From Bosea sp. F3-2 (lineage in GTDB: Bacteria > Pseudomonadota > Alphaproteobacteria > Rhizobiales > Beijerinckiaceae): a stretch of DNA of 64,000 nt. The notes beneath the pieces are model-generated. The model saw only the letters and a list, made by a program, of their open reading frames with translations, searched no databases and had not been told where the DNA came from. The stretch covers positions 186,001-250,000 of the forward strand of contig NZ_CP042332.1 in the NCBI RefSeq assembly GCF_008253865.1. The letters run 5' to 3'. Shown piece by piece: positions 52,736 through 61,887 of the stretch (position 1 is the stretch's first letter; the number at the start of each line of letters is the position of its first letter). A program made the position numbers and the translations under genes.

Positions 52736-53733
52736 GCAGCTTTCCTCTCGGCGATCGAGGCCCCTCCAGCATGGCCGCCATCCTGCGTCCGCCCGCCATC
52801 CTCGTCGTGACGGCGCTGCTGTTTGCGCTGGCGGCCCTGACGGTGCCGCGCTTCGGCACGCTCGGTAATGTCGAGAACGTTCTGCGCATCGCCGCGATCC
52901 TCGGCATCGTCGCCTGCGGTCAGGCCATCGTCGTCATTCTCGCCGGCATAGAGTTCTCCTTCGGCGCCTCGGCGGCGCTGGCGAGTGTCGTCATCGCCAT
53001 GGCCCTGCCGACGGCCGGAGTCGTCGGCGCCTTCCTCCTCGGCGGCCTGCTGATCGTGGGCGTCGGCATGCTCAATGGCCTGCTCGTCGCCCGCTTCGCT
53101 GTGCCGCCGGTGATCGCGACATTGGGCATGCTGATGATCGCCTCCGGTCTCGCCGCCTGGCTTGCCGGTGGCCTGCCGATCGATGCGCCGCCCTCCAATG
53201 CCTTCTCCTTCCCGGCGCGCGGCCGCGTCTTCGGCATCCCCGTGCCGATCCTCTGCGCCGCCGCCGCTTTCGCCGCGCTGCATGTGCTGCTTGCGAAAAC
53301 CCGGCTTGGGCGCGGCTGGTATCTGGTTGGCGCCAATGCGACGGCGGCCAGGCTCGCCGGGCTTTCCGTGCCCCGCCTCGTCTTCGCCGGCTATGCCGTG
53401 GCAGGCCTGTTCTGCGCGCTCGGCGCCGTCATCCTGACCAGCCGCGTCGCCTCGGGCCAGCCCATGCTCGCGCCGAACCTGCCCTTCGAGACCATCGCCG
53501 CCTGTGCCGTTGGCGGGCTGCCGCTCGGCGGCGGGCGCGGCAATGTCCTGCAGGTCGCCTGCGGCGTGCTGATCGTCGCCATGCTCAACAACATCGTGGT
53601 GCTGCTGAACCTGCCGACTGCCTACCAGTTGATCCTACTCGGCACGCTCGTCGTCGCTGCGGTGCTGCTCCAGCGCGACTGGGCCTTCCTCGGCCAAGCC
53701 GCCCGCGTGCTGACTGCCGGGAGGCGCGGATGA
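52732..53733 (+). CDS. Sugar-type ABC transporter permease (RbsC type)
   Basis: The 333-residue membrane protein has the BPD_transp_2 layout with about nine segments, an AIVVILAGIEFSFGASAALAS segment in place of the usual GGIDLS element, and a C-terminal NLPTAYQLILLGTLVVAAV. It overlaps both neighbours by four bases. Two distinct permeases, as in the Lsr system, form this transporter. Confidence 0.92.
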   Translation: MSSFPLGDRGPSSMAAILRPPAILVVTALLFALAALTVPRFGTLGNVENVLRIAAILGIVACGQAIVVILAGIEFSFGASAALASVVIAMALPTAGVVGAFLLGGLLIVGVGMLNGLLVARFAVPPVIATLGMLMIASGLAAWLAGGLPIDAPPSNAFSFPARGRVFGIPVPILCAAAAFAALHVLLAKTRLGRGWYLVGANATAARLAGLSVPRLVFAGYAVAGLFCALGAVILTSRVASGQPMLAPNLPFETIAACAVGGLPLGGGRGNVLQVACGVLIVAMLNNIVVLLNLPTAYQLILLGTLVVAAVLLQRDWAFLGQAARVLTAGRRG

Positions 53734-54695
53734 CCCCCGCTATCGCACCTCGTCTCCTGGTCGCACCTGCCGGCATCCTCGCCGCCGGCTTCGTCTTCGC
53801 CACGATCGCACCCGGCTTCCTCTCGCTCGGCAATGCCGCCAGCGTCGCCGGACAGGCCTGGGTCCTGATCCTGCTCGCGACCGGACAGATGTTCGCCCTC
53901 GCCGCCCGCGGCTTCGACATCTCGGTCGGAGCGATCGCGGCGTTCGCCGGAACGCTCGCCGCCATGGCCGCCAACAGCTTCGGGCTGGCGGGCCTGCTGG
54001 TCGCCCCCGTCGTCGGCTTCGCTTGCGGCACCTTGAACGGCTGGCTGGTCGGCCGTCTCGCCCTGCAGCCGATCGTCGCGACGCTGGGCTCGCTGGTCGC
54101 GCTGAAGGGCCTTGCCCTGCTGGTCAGCGATGACGGCCAGGCCGTGCCGCTGGTCGAGGCCGGTCACGCCACCAGTCTCGCCTTTGATCCCATTCTTGGC
54201 CTGCCGCCGCTGGCCTGGCTCGCCCTCGGCTGCGTTCTCGGCGCCCAGTTCCTCCTGAGCCACGCCACGCTCGGCAAGCGCATCCTGATGCTCGGCGCCA
54301 ATTCCGAAGCCGTCGCCCTGGTCGGCGCCGATGCCGGCGCGCTGCAGATCCGCGCCTACCAACTCTGCGGCCTTTTCGCCGGACTCGCCGGAGCGCTGAT
54401 GACGGCGCGGGCCGGCGCCGGCCTGCCGACCGAAGGCGCCGGCATGGAATTGCAAGCGATCGCCGCCGCGATCATCGGCGGGACCGCCCTGTCGGGTGGC
54501 GTCGCCAACGCCATCGCGGTCGCTGCCGGCGCCTTCTTCGTCCAGGTCGTGCTGACCGGGCTCAACCTCACCGGGGTCTCACCCTTCCTGGCGCAGGTCA
54601 CCGTCGGCCTCGTCATCCTCGGCTCCGGCCTGATGGACACGGCCCTCCGCTCGCTTCTTTCCCGCAACCGCCAGCCCAAGGACATATCGCCATGA
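53730..54695 (+). CDS. Sugar-type ABC transporter permease (RbsC type)
   Basis: The 321-residue membrane protein is the second RbsC-like subunit, with FALAARGFDISVGAIAAFAG, FACGTLNGWLVGRLALQPIVATLGS and a glycine-rich C-terminal half (IIGGTALSGGVANA). It overlaps the first permease and the binding-protein gene by four bases each, so the four transporter genes are translationally coupled. Confidence 0.92.
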   Translation: MTPAIAPRLLVAPAGILAAGFVFATIAPGFLSLGNAASVAGQAWVLILLATGQMFALAARGFDISVGAIAAFAGTLAAMAANSFGLAGLLVAPVVGFACGTLNGWLVGRLALQPIVATLGSLVALKGLALLVSDDGQAVPLVEAGHATSLAFDPILGLPPLAWLALGCVLGAQFLLSHATLGKRILMLGANSEAVALVGADAGALQIRAYQLCGLFAGLAGALMTARAGAGLPTEGAGMELQAIAAAIIGGTALSGGVANAIAVAAGAFFVQVVLTGLNLTGVSPFLAQVTVGLVILGSGLMDTALRSLLSRNRQPKDISP

Positions 54696-55648
54696 CATCC
54701 CTGTCCCGCCGTAGCCTCCTGCTCGCCTCGATCGCTGCCGCCGCGCTGGCGCAACCGGCCCTCGCCCAGGAGAAGACGATTGGCATCGCCGTGCCGAACC
54801 TTGCCTCCTCCTTCTGGATCTCCGCCGTCTACGGCATGGAGAGCGAAGCGAAGGCCGGCGGCGCCAAGGTGCTGAAGCTCAATGCCGGCGGCGACGCCAA
54901 TGCCTCGCAGCAGATCGCCCAGGTGCAGGACCTGATCCAGCGCAAGGTCGCGGCGATCGTGATCGGCGCGACCAATGGCGACGCGGTCAAGCCGATCGTC
55001 GAGCGCGCGATCGAGGCCGGCATCCCGGTCGTCGGCATCTCCTCGCCGCCGAACACGCCGAAGCTCGCCTCTCTGGTCAGCGCCGACCATGCCGACATGG
55101 GCAAGCTCCAGGCCGAATGCCTCGCCAAGGCGGTCGGCGGCAAGGGCACGATCGCGATGATGGCGGGGCCCGCCGGCCAGGCCTGGTCGGACCTGCGCGC
55201 CCAGGGCTTCCGCGAGGCGCTGGCCAAGGCGGCGCCCGACGTCAAGATCGTCGCGGAATCGCGCCTTGCCGACAACCGTAATGCCGCGCTCGGCACCGCC
55301 GAGGACTGGACGCAGCGTTTCCCCGACCTCGCCGGCATCTATGCCGCGACCGACGACATGGCGGCCGGCGTCGTCTCCGCCTTCAAATCAGCGAGCAAGC
55401 CGGTGAAGGTCTCGGCCTCGAATTTCAGCCCGACCGCCCAGCAGATGCTGAAGGACGGCGACATCGCCTGCACCTCGATCCAGCAGGTCGTCGCCCAGGG
55501 CAAGGCCGCGATGGCGCAGGCGCTGAAGGCCGCGGCCAAGCAGCCGGTCGAGGCGCGGGTCGTGCTGCCCGCGCTGCTGGTGACGCGTGAGAACGTCGCG
55601 ACCGTTGATCTCTCCTCGGTCGTCGCGCCGGCCGATTATCGCCCCTGA
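54692..55648 (+). CDS. Sugar-type ABC transporter periplasmic binding protein (RbsB type)
   Basis: The 318-residue protein has a signal peptide (SRRSLLLASIAAAALAQPALAQ) and a mature RbsB-like domain: IGIAVPNLASSFWISAVYGM, QDLIQRKVAAIVIGATN and GIPVVGISSPPNT, with later segments MMAGPAGQAW and YAATDDMAAG. It receives the substrate for the preceding ABC subunits. It is followed 12 bases later by a polysaccharide-deacetylase-family gene. Confidence 0.92.
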   Translation: MTSLSRRSLLLASIAAAALAQPALAQEKTIGIAVPNLASSFWISAVYGMESEAKAGGAKVLKLNAGGDANASQQIAQVQDLIQRKVAAIVIGATNGDAVKPIVERAIEAGIPVVGISSPPNTPKLASLVSADHADMGKLQAECLAKAVGGKGTIAMMAGPAGQAWSDLRAQGFREALAKAAPDVKIVAESRLADNRNAALGTAEDWTQRFPDLAGIYAATDDMAAGVVSAFKSASKPVKVSASNFSPTAQQMLKDGDIACTSIQQVVAQGKAAMAQALKAAAKQPVEARVVLPALLVTRENVATVDLSSVVAPADYRP

Positions 55649-55660
55649 CGGATACCGGTC

Positions 55661-56548
55661 ATGCTGCCTACCCCTGGACGTTTCCCCTACTCGCCCATCG
55701 TCGACCGGCCTGACTTCACTTGGCCGGGCGGCAAGCGGCTCGCGGTCTATGTCGCGCTCTGCGTCGAGCACTTCTCCTATGGCTCGGGGCTCGGCCTGCC
55801 TTATTCGCCGGGGCTCCAGCACCCCAACACCTATAACTGGGCCTGGCGCGAATACGGCAACCGCGTCGGTGGCTGGCGGCTGATCGAGCTCTTCGACGAG
55901 TATCGCCTGCCGCTCTCGGTGTTGCTCAACACCGCCTGCTACGAGCACTGCCCGGAACTGGTCGCAGCCCATCGCCGTCGCGGCGACGAGATCGTCGCCC
56001 ATGGCCGGACCAATTCCGAGCACCAGAACGGCATGGACGTCGATGCCGAGCGCCGGCTGATCGCCGAGGCGACACAAGCGATCGCGAGGCACGAGGGCGC
56101 TGCGCCCGGCGGTTGGATGAGCCCCGGCGCCCATCCCAGCGCCAACACCGAGGATCTGCTCGCTGAGGCCGGCTACGGCTACACCATGGACTGGCCGATG
56201 GACGACCAGCCGGTCTGGCTGAAGACCAACAGCGGCCCGTTGCTGGCGATGCCCTATCCGCACGAGGTCAACGACGTACCGATGGTCGTGCTGCATGACG
56301 GCACGGCGCAGGCCTTCGCCGACATGGCGATCGACAATCTCGACGAGATGCTCGGCCAGTCCGAGCAGCAGGCGTTGGTCTACGGCATGACGATCCACAC
56401 CTTCATCGTCGGCCAGCCTTTCCGCATCCGGCAGTTCCGCCGGGTGCTCGACCATCTCAACAAGCATCAGGACCGCATCTGGTTCACCACGGCCGGCGCC
56501 TGCGCGCGCCATTACGCCAGCCTGTTCCCGGCACCGTCTGCCGGCTGA
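55661..56548 (+). CDS. Polysaccharide-deacetylase-family protein, PuuE-like
   Basis: The 295-residue NodB-fold protein starts FPYSPIVDRPDFTWPGGKRLAVYVALCVEHF (given here only as landmarks: FPYSPIVDRPDF and GGKRLAVYV). It has HGRTNSEHQNGMD near 110, GWMSPGAHPSANTEDLLAEAG near 147 and a terminal region typical of PuuE-type allantoinases and related amidases. These are cofactor-free or metal-dependent ring-opening or deformylating enzymes, not chitin deacetylases. It has no signal peptide, so it acts in the cytoplasm on the imported compound, presumably hydrolysing a C-N bond. Confidence 0.83.
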   Translation: MLPTPGRFPYSPIVDRPDFTWPGGKRLAVYVALCVEHFSYGSGLGLPYSPGLQHPNTYNWAWREYGNRVGGWRLIELFDEYRLPLSVLLNTACYEHCPELVAAHRRRGDEIVAHGRTNSEHQNGMDVDAERRLIAEATQAIARHEGAAPGGWMSPGAHPSANTEDLLAEAGYGYTMDWPMDDQPVWLKTNSGPLLAMPYPHEVNDVPMVVLHDGTAQAFADMAIDNLDEMLGQSEQQALVYGMTIHTFIVGQPFRIRQFRRVLDHLNKHQDRIWFTTAGACARHYASLFPAPSAG

Positions 56549-56564
56549 TCGCAAGGAAACGCCC

Positions 56565-57398
56565 ATGACTTCCCCTACCGCACCCGGCGCGCATCCGCGC
56601 CGGCGGGTCGCCATCGCCGGTCTCGGCGCCGTCGGCCTCAAGATCGCCAGCGTGCTCGACCAGGGCGTGCCCGGCTGCGAGCTTACCGCCGTCTCCGCCA
56701 ACGATCGCGACAAGGCGCGCGAGCGGCTCTCGCATCTCTCCCGGCCGATCCCGGTCGTCGCGATCGACGAGCTCGAGGGCCTCGCCGACATCGTCGTTGA
56801 ATGCGCACCGGCCGCTTTGCTGCCGGCCATCGCCGAGCCCTTCCTGCGCGCCGGCAAGACGGTGATCGTGCTGAGTTCCGGCGCCATCCTCTCGCATGAG
56901 GGCCTCGTCGAGATCGCCCGCACCCATGGCGGCCAGATCGTCGTGCCGACCGGCGCCCTGCTCGGCCTCGACGCCGTCACCGCCGCGGCGGAGGGCGTGA
57001 TCCGCTCGGTCCGGATGATCACCCGCAAGCCGGTGCGCGGCCTCGTCGGCGCGCCCTATCTCGTCGAGAACAATATCGTCCTGGACGATGTCAGGGAGCC
57101 GACACGGGTGTTCAGCGGCACGCCGCGCGAGGCTGCGATCGGTTTCCCGGCCAATCTCAACGTCGCCGTCGCGCTCTCGCTCGCCGGCATCGGGCCGGAC
57201 CGGACGACGCTGGAGATCTGGGCCGACCCGGCGCTGACCCGCAACACCCACACCATCGAGGTCGACGCCGACTCCGCCAGCTTCTCGATGACGATCGAGA
57301 ACGTGCCGAGCGACAACCCCAAGACTGGTCGCATCACCGCGCTGTCGGTGATCTCCTACCTGCGCAAGCTCGACGCTCCCCTGCGCATCGGCTCGTAA
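56565..57398 (+). CDS. L-aspartate-dehydrogenase-like protein (NadX family)
   Basis: The 277-residue protein has a Rossmann start VAIAGLGAVGLKIASVL near residue 15, the VVECAP segment, GALLGLDAVTAAAEG, and the family domain FPANLNVAVALSLAG followed by NTHTIEVDAD with its conserved His. Family members oxidise aspartate to iminoaspartate, and several act in catabolism rather than NAD synthesis. No nadA/nadC genes are nearby. The neighbours suggest an aspartate-like intermediate formed from the transported compound. AAGGAAA precedes the ATG. Confidence 0.85.
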   Translation: MTSPTAPGAHPRRRVAIAGLGAVGLKIASVLDQGVPGCELTAVSANDRDKARERLSHLSRPIPVVAIDELEGLADIVVECAPAALLPAIAEPFLRAGKTVIVLSSGAILSHEGLVEIARTHGGQIVVPTGALLGLDAVTAAAEGVIRSVRMITRKPVRGLVGAPYLVENNIVLDDVREPTRVFSGTPREAAIGFPANLNVAVALSLAGIGPDRTTLEIWADPALTRNTHTIEVDADSASFSMTIENVPSDNPKTGRITALSVISYLRKLDAPLRIGS

Positions 57399-57422
57399 GC
57401 CAGGACTCACAAGGAACCCATC

Positions 57423-58208
57423 ATGGATCTGGGAATTGCTGGACGCACGGCGCTCGTACTGGGCGCCGGCGGCGGGCTCGGCCGCGCCATCGCCAGGACG
57501 CTCGCAAAAGAAGGCGCCAAGGTCGCACTCGCCGATATCGACGAGACTGCGCTCGCCGCCACGGCGGCGGATATCGCCGCCCTCGGCGTGCCGCATCTGG
57601 CGCGACGCTGGAACATCGGCCGCCTCGACGAGGCCGACGGGCATCTTACCGCGATCGGCGAGGCGCTCGGGCCGGTCGACATCCTCGTCAACAACACCGG
57701 CGGCCCGCCGCCGAGCCTCGCCGCCGGTGTACCGCCCGAAACCTGGACGGCACAGTTCCAGGCGATGGTACTCTCCGTCATCGCGCTCACCGACAAGGTG
57801 TTGCCGGGCATGCGCGAGCGCGGCTTCGGGCGGATCGTCACCTCGACTTCCTCAGGCGTGATCGCGCCGATCCCGAGCCTCGCCATCTCGAACGCCTTGC
57901 GCCTGTCGCTGGTCGGATGGTCAAAGACCTTGGCGCGCGAGGTCGCCGCGTCCGGCATCACCTGCAACATCATCCTGCCGGGGCGGATCGCCACCGACCG
58001 CATCCTCTTTCTCGACGAGCAGAAGGCCAAGCGCGAAGGCCGCCAGCTCGCCGACATCGTCGCCGAGAGCACGGGCTCGATCCCGCTCGGCCGCTACGGC
58101 ACGCCCGAGGAATACGCCGACGTCGTCGCCTTCCTCGCCAGCGCCCGCGCCGCCTACATCACCGGCTCGGTCGTCCGGGTCGATGGCGGCTACCTCCAGA
58201 GCATCTGA
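57423..58208 (+). CDS. SDR-family protein without the usual Tyr-x3-Lys
   Basis: The 261-residue SDR has the cofactor motif LGAGGGLGRAIA near 12, LVNNTGGPPP near 90 and the end GSVVRVDGGYLQS. In the catalytic region IVTSTSSGVIAPIPSLAISN then ALRLSLVGWSK, the usual Tyr aligns with Ser (or Ile) and the Lys with Arg. A known SDR subgroup shares this change and its chemistry is poorly understood. It lies 24 bases after the aspartate-dehydrogenase-like gene and 14 bases before the RraA-family gene, within the same operon. Confidence 0.85.
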   Translation: MDLGIAGRTALVLGAGGGLGRAIARTLAKEGAKVALADIDETALAATAADIAALGVPHLARRWNIGRLDEADGHLTAIGEALGPVDILVNNTGGPPPSLAAGVPPETWTAQFQAMVLSVIALTDKVLPGMRERGFGRIVTSTSSGVIAPIPSLAISNALRLSLVGWSKTLAREVAASGITCNIILPGRIATDRILFLDEQKAKREGRQLADIVAESTGSIPLGRYGTPEEYADVVAFLASARAAYITGSVVRVDGGYLQSI

Positions 58209-58222
58209 AAGGATTTGAGGTC

Positions 58223-58915
58223 ATGACCGAACTGCCCCAGCGCGACGCCACCTGGCGCGAGGACATCTGCCGCCGCTTCCTCGCGGTCGACACCTCGAAT
58301 GTCGCCGACGTGCTCGATACGCTTGGCCTGCCCGACCAGGGGCTGGCGCCGCAATTCGCGCCTTACCCAGCGACGACCGGCCGGCTCGCCGGCTTCGCCT
58401 ACACGATCCGCGGCCAGATGACGCCGTTTCCGCTTGGCGGCGACGCCGAGAAGATGAAGGCCTGCCAGGGCGTCTCGCCCGGTGAGGTCACGGTCTGGAG
58501 CGGCGACGGCGAAGGCATCTGCTATTTCGGCGAGCTGATCGCGATCGGCATGAAGGAGAAGGGCTGCGTCGGCGCGCTCGTCGATGGCGGCATCCGCGAC
58601 ATCCGCTGGATCGGCGAGCAGGCCTTCCCGGTCTATGCGCGCTATCGCACGCCGGTGCAGTCAATCGGTCGCTGGAAGGTCAATGCCAGCCAGGTGCCCG
58701 TGCTGATGCGCGGCGCGACCAGCCGCTATGTCGAGATCAAGCCCGGCGACTTCATCCTTGCCGACGAGGACGGCGCCATCGTCATCCCGGCCGAGCGGAT
58801 CGAGGAGGTGCTGGTAGAGGCCGAGCGGCTGACCGCCGTCGAGGTCAATATCCGGCAGGAGCTCTCGCGCGGGCTCTCGCTCGCCGACGCCCTGGCGAAG
58901 TACGGCCACGTCTGA
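58223..58915 (+). CDS. RraA/HMG-aldolase family protein
   Basis: The 230-residue protein has the RraA fold motifs: VADVLDTLG near 24, GRLAGFAYTI, then FGELIAIGMKEKGCVGALVDGGIRD (landmarks GELIAIGM and VDGGIRD) near 115 and a final GDFILADEDGAIVIP. The VDGGxRD loop binds substrate and metal in 4-hydroxy-4-methyl-2-oxoglutarate aldolase and oxaloacetate decarboxylase. As the last enzyme of the operon it could split or decarboxylate an oxaloacetate-like product of the dehydrogenase step. A strong hairpin follows. Confidence 0.87.
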   Translation: MTELPQRDATWREDICRRFLAVDTSNVADVLDTLGLPDQGLAPQFAPYPATTGRLAGFAYTIRGQMTPFPLGGDAEKMKACQGVSPGEVTVWSGDGEGICYFGELIAIGMKEKGCVGALVDGGIRDIRWIGEQAFPVYARYRTPVQSIGRWKVNASQVPVLMRGATSRYVEIKPGDFILADEDGAIVIPAERIEEVLVEAERLTAVEVNIRQELSRGLSLADALAKYGHV

Positions 58916-58928
58916 GGTTCGGACAAGC

Positions 58929-58954
58929 AGCGCCCGGACGCTGGTCCGGGCGCT
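58929..58954 (+). terminator. Strong GC hairpin after the RraA-family gene
   Basis: AGCGCCCGGAC and GTCCGGGCGCT form a perfect 11-base-pair stem around GCTG, 13 bases after the stop. It closes the operon that starts at 51233. Confidence 0.8.
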
Positions 58955-59047
58955 TCACCTCGCTGTTCAAAAGGGGAAAATAAGCAATCTGTCTCACAGT
59001 CGTAACCGCGAACACACAGCGGCAATCCTGACTCAATAACAACGGCA

Positions 59048-59968
59048 CTTTCTGCTCGTCTGCTGCCTCCTGACATCGATGTCGACTTCGAACATGAGCG
59101 GCGGGAGGAGGTCAGCCGCGAGGGCAGGGAGGATGTCGTCTATCCAAAACCGGAGCTCGCAGCGGTGCTTGGAAAGATCCTGGGCGTGCCGCTCTTCCAG
59201 GAGCAGGCGATGCGGGTCGGCCATCGAATGCGCCGGTTTCACGCCTGGCGAAGCTGATCAGCTCCGGCGCGCGATGGCGACTTTCAAGCACACCGGCGGC
59301 GTCTCGAAATTCAGCGAGAATCTGATCAATGGCATGGTCGCGAATAGCTATGAGCACGGGTTTGCTGAGCGCACGTTCCGGCAACTCGAGGGCTTCGGGA
59401 GCTATGGCTTCCCAGAGAGCCACGCTGCATCGTTCGCGCTGATCGCCTACGCCTTGTCGTGGATGAAATGTTGGCACCCGGACATTTTCTGCTGCGCGCT
59501 ACTCAACGCTCAGCCGATGGGCTTCTATGCCCCCGCTCAGATCGTCCGCGATGCGCAAGAGCATGGCGTTGAGGTCAGGCCGGTCTGCGTCAACGAAAGC
59601 CACTGGGATTGCACTCTGGAGCCACGCGATGCCGACGACGGGCGTCTGGCTGTTCGGCTGGGCCTGCGGCATGGTGAAGGGCCTTGGCAATGCCGAGGCG
59701 GCGCGCCTTATCTTGGCCCGGGCCAGGCAGCCCTATGCCTCGGTGGATGATCTCTGGCGCCGGGCCGGAATCCCTTCAGCCGCCTTGGTCGAGCTCGCTC
59801 GCCGATGCGTACCGGCCGTCGCTCGGCATCGCGCGGCGGGATGCGCTCTGGGCCATCAAGGCCCTGCGTGATGAGCCACTCCCGCTCTTCACGGCGGCAG
59901 CAAGGGACGAGCTGATCCCGATCGCGGAGCAGTCAGAACCAACTGTCGCCCTCAGGCCAATGACCGCT
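59048..59968 (+). pseudogene. dnaE2: Decayed error-prone DNA polymerase (DnaE2/ImuC) gene
   Basis: Segments of DnaE2 appear in successive frames. LLPPDIDVDFEHERREEV is joined directly to REDVVYPKPELAAVLGK and PLFQEQAMRV, so a large internal part is missing. A frame change leads to IECAGFTPGEADQLRRAM and FRQLEGFGSYGFPESHAA, then another leads to GLGNAEAARLILARARQPYA, and a third to YRPSLGIARRDALWAIKAL and DEPLPLFTAAARDELIP. The gene has at least three frameshifts and an internal deletion. No imuA/imuB partners are present. It stops abruptly at about 59968, where an unrelated fragment begins. Confidence 0.88.
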
Positions 59969-60165
59969 GCGCCAGCTACACTTGGCACGCCGTCGAGACC
60001 AGCCGCAGGGTCGCCTTCGCCAATTTCAGCGACCGCCTGCGCGCCGACTACAATGCCGTCACGGCGCAGATCTTCGGCGAACTGGGCTACCGCATCGACC
60101 TCGGCCGCGCCGCGTTCGAGCCCTTCGGTGGCCTGGCCTATGTCAACCTGCACACCGACGTTAAA
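59969..60165 (+). pseudogene. Fragment of an autotransporter beta-barrel domain
   Basis: The frame beginning SYTWHAVETSRRVAF and continuing FANFSDRLRADYNAVTAQIF, GELGYRIDLGRAAFEPFGG and LAYVNLHTD is the alternating-residue pattern of the C-terminal barrel of type V autotransporters. Only about 60 residues survive. It is fused at the DNA level to the end of the dnaE2 remnant and cut off by the IS66 remnant. Confidence 0.7.
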
Positions 60166-60244
60166 GATATAGACACAAAGCACTACCTCACGCGAAACAC
60201 ATACTGGTTCCATTGGGGGCACAGAGCGCAATGAAGGCTGAAGA

Positions 60245-61426
60245 CAATTTTATCGCCGCCTCGAAGAGCTTGTCGATACGAGTGACGGCTTCGAAGGCGA
60301 TCGGTGAGATCGGCGCGGCGTTACGCCCGCGCCGGCGACTCGTGGCGATATCGGCAAGCTCGAAGAACTTCCGGCGAGCATGGGCCCAGCACAGGGCTTC
60401 GACGACCGGCCCAGACTGGCGATCGGGCGCGAGCAGCCGGTTATAGCCGGCATAGGCGTCGGCCTGCAGGACGCCGGTGAAACCGCGCAGGTGCTCATCG
60501 GGGTGATCGCCCGAGCGGTCTCGCGAGGCCTGGACCAGCACGGCCGGCGGATCGGCGCCGCCGAATGGCCGGTCGTCACGGACATAGACCCAGGCCCTGC
60601 CGGTGTCGGTCTTGCCCTTCGCCAGGATCGGCACCGGCGTGTCGTCGCCATGAAGCCGTTCGGCCGCCATGACATGCTGCTCGATCAGGCTATGGAGCGG
60701 CCGCAAGGCCGCAGCGCAGGCGCCGACATGGTCGGCCAGCGTCGAGAGCGGCAGATCGATGCCTTCGCGGGCATAGCGCTCGCTCTGCCGGTTCAGCGGC
60801 TGGTGCTGGCCCTACTTCTCGAACAGCACCATCGCCAGCAGGTTCGGTCCGGCATGACCACGTGGGATGACATGGAATGGCGCCGGCGGCTGGGCGATCG
60901 TCTCACACTCGCGGCAGGAGAAGCGCTCGCGCACCGTCTGGATCACCTTCCACTGGCGCGGGATCACCTCCAGCGTCTCGGTGATGTCCTCGCCGAGCTT
61001 CACCAACTTCAGCGAGCCGCAGCACGAGCAGCTCTCCGGTGCGACGACGACAACGCGTTCGCGCGGCAAGTGGTCCGGGAACGGCTGGCGCGCGGGGCGC
61101 TTGCGCTGGAACGCCACAACGCTTGTCGCCCGCGCTGCAATCTCCGCCGCCAGTGCGTCTTCGGTCGCGTCGGCTTCGAGATCCTCGAGCTGCATCTCCA
61201 ACTGGTCGAGGAGCCGGGCCTTGCGCTCCGAGCGCGTGCCGTAGAGCTCGCGCCTGAGCTTCTCGATCTCCAGCTTCAGCCGCCCGATCAGCGCGTCCGT
61301 GCTGCTGTTTGCAGCACGCTCCCGGGCGGCAGCCGCTTCGGCCTCCAGACGTGCCGCGCGCTCCGCCAGGATCATCGCATGGGCGGCGGCGAGGTCGCTC
61401 GGCAGGGCATCGGAGGCGTTCGTCAC
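60245..61426 (-). pseudogene. IS66 transposase TnpC, interrupted and truncated
   Basis: The N-terminal part (coiled-coil LIGRLKLEIEKLRRELYG, then the zinc-binding SCSCCGSLKL and FSCRECETIAQPPAPF) runs to a TAG at 60812-60814, where relatives read FEKFGQHQPLN. The same frame continues after the stop with GQHQPLNRQSERYAREG, LIEQHVMAAERLHGDDTPVP and LQADAYAGYNRL. It is lost near 60245 after DKLFEA, so the transposase lacks its last segment. A point nonsense mutation plus truncation has killed it. Confidence 0.85.
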
Positions 61427-61427
61427 A

Positions 61428-61452
61428 GGGCGATGGAATCACTCCATCGCCC
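61428..61452. other. Perfect stem between tnpB and tnpC of the IS66 remnant
   Basis: GGGCGATGGA and TCCATCGCCC form a ten-base-pair stem around ATCAC, immediately before the tnpC start. It may control tnpC translation or transcription. Confidence 0.5.
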
Positions 61453-61471
61453 GCGAGCCAAGCGCAAATGT

Positions 61472-61735
61472 TCATCCCGTCGCGCTGGGGCGCCAGCTCC
61501 GCTGCGGCATCCGCCAATCGATGCCTTCGAGCAGATAGCCGAGCTGGGCCGGCGTGATCGTCACGATGCCATCCGCCGGCGACGGCCACAGGAACCGGCC
61601 ACGCTCCAGCCTCTTCGAGAACAGGCACGCACCCTGACCGTCGTGCCAGATCACCTTGAGCAGGTCGCCGCGCCGGCCGCGGAAGACGAAGAGGTGGCCG
61701 CCATGCGGATCGCGACGCAGCACCTCACGGCACGC
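61472..61735 (-). pseudogene. IS66 TnpB, N-terminally truncated
   Basis: EVLRRDPHGGHLFVFRGRRG, DLLKVIWHDGQGACLFSKRL and ITPAQLGYLLEGIDW are the conserved body of TnpB. The first 25 or so residues of the family are missing because homology starts at the element break near 61735. Confidence 0.85.
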
Positions 61736-61887
61736 TTCTCGTCCCAGTTCCAATGCCTACGCCGTACATACGTCTCGTCGCCCACTACCGTTCTCCAGCG
61801 CCGCTGCTGGCATCGATGCCAAATCAGCGTGATGGCAGGCTGGACAGGCTCTCACCTTCGAACAAGGCGGCCCTCGGCGGAGGGATA

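Larger units (their letters stand above)
60245..61735 (-). mobile_element. IS66-family element remnant (truncated at both ends)
   Basis: Minus-strand tnpB and tnpC parts are in the normal order, but tnpB lacks its N-terminus, tnpC lacks its C-terminus and contains a stop, and no tnpA is present. Homology ends at about 60245 and 61735. Confidence 0.8.
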
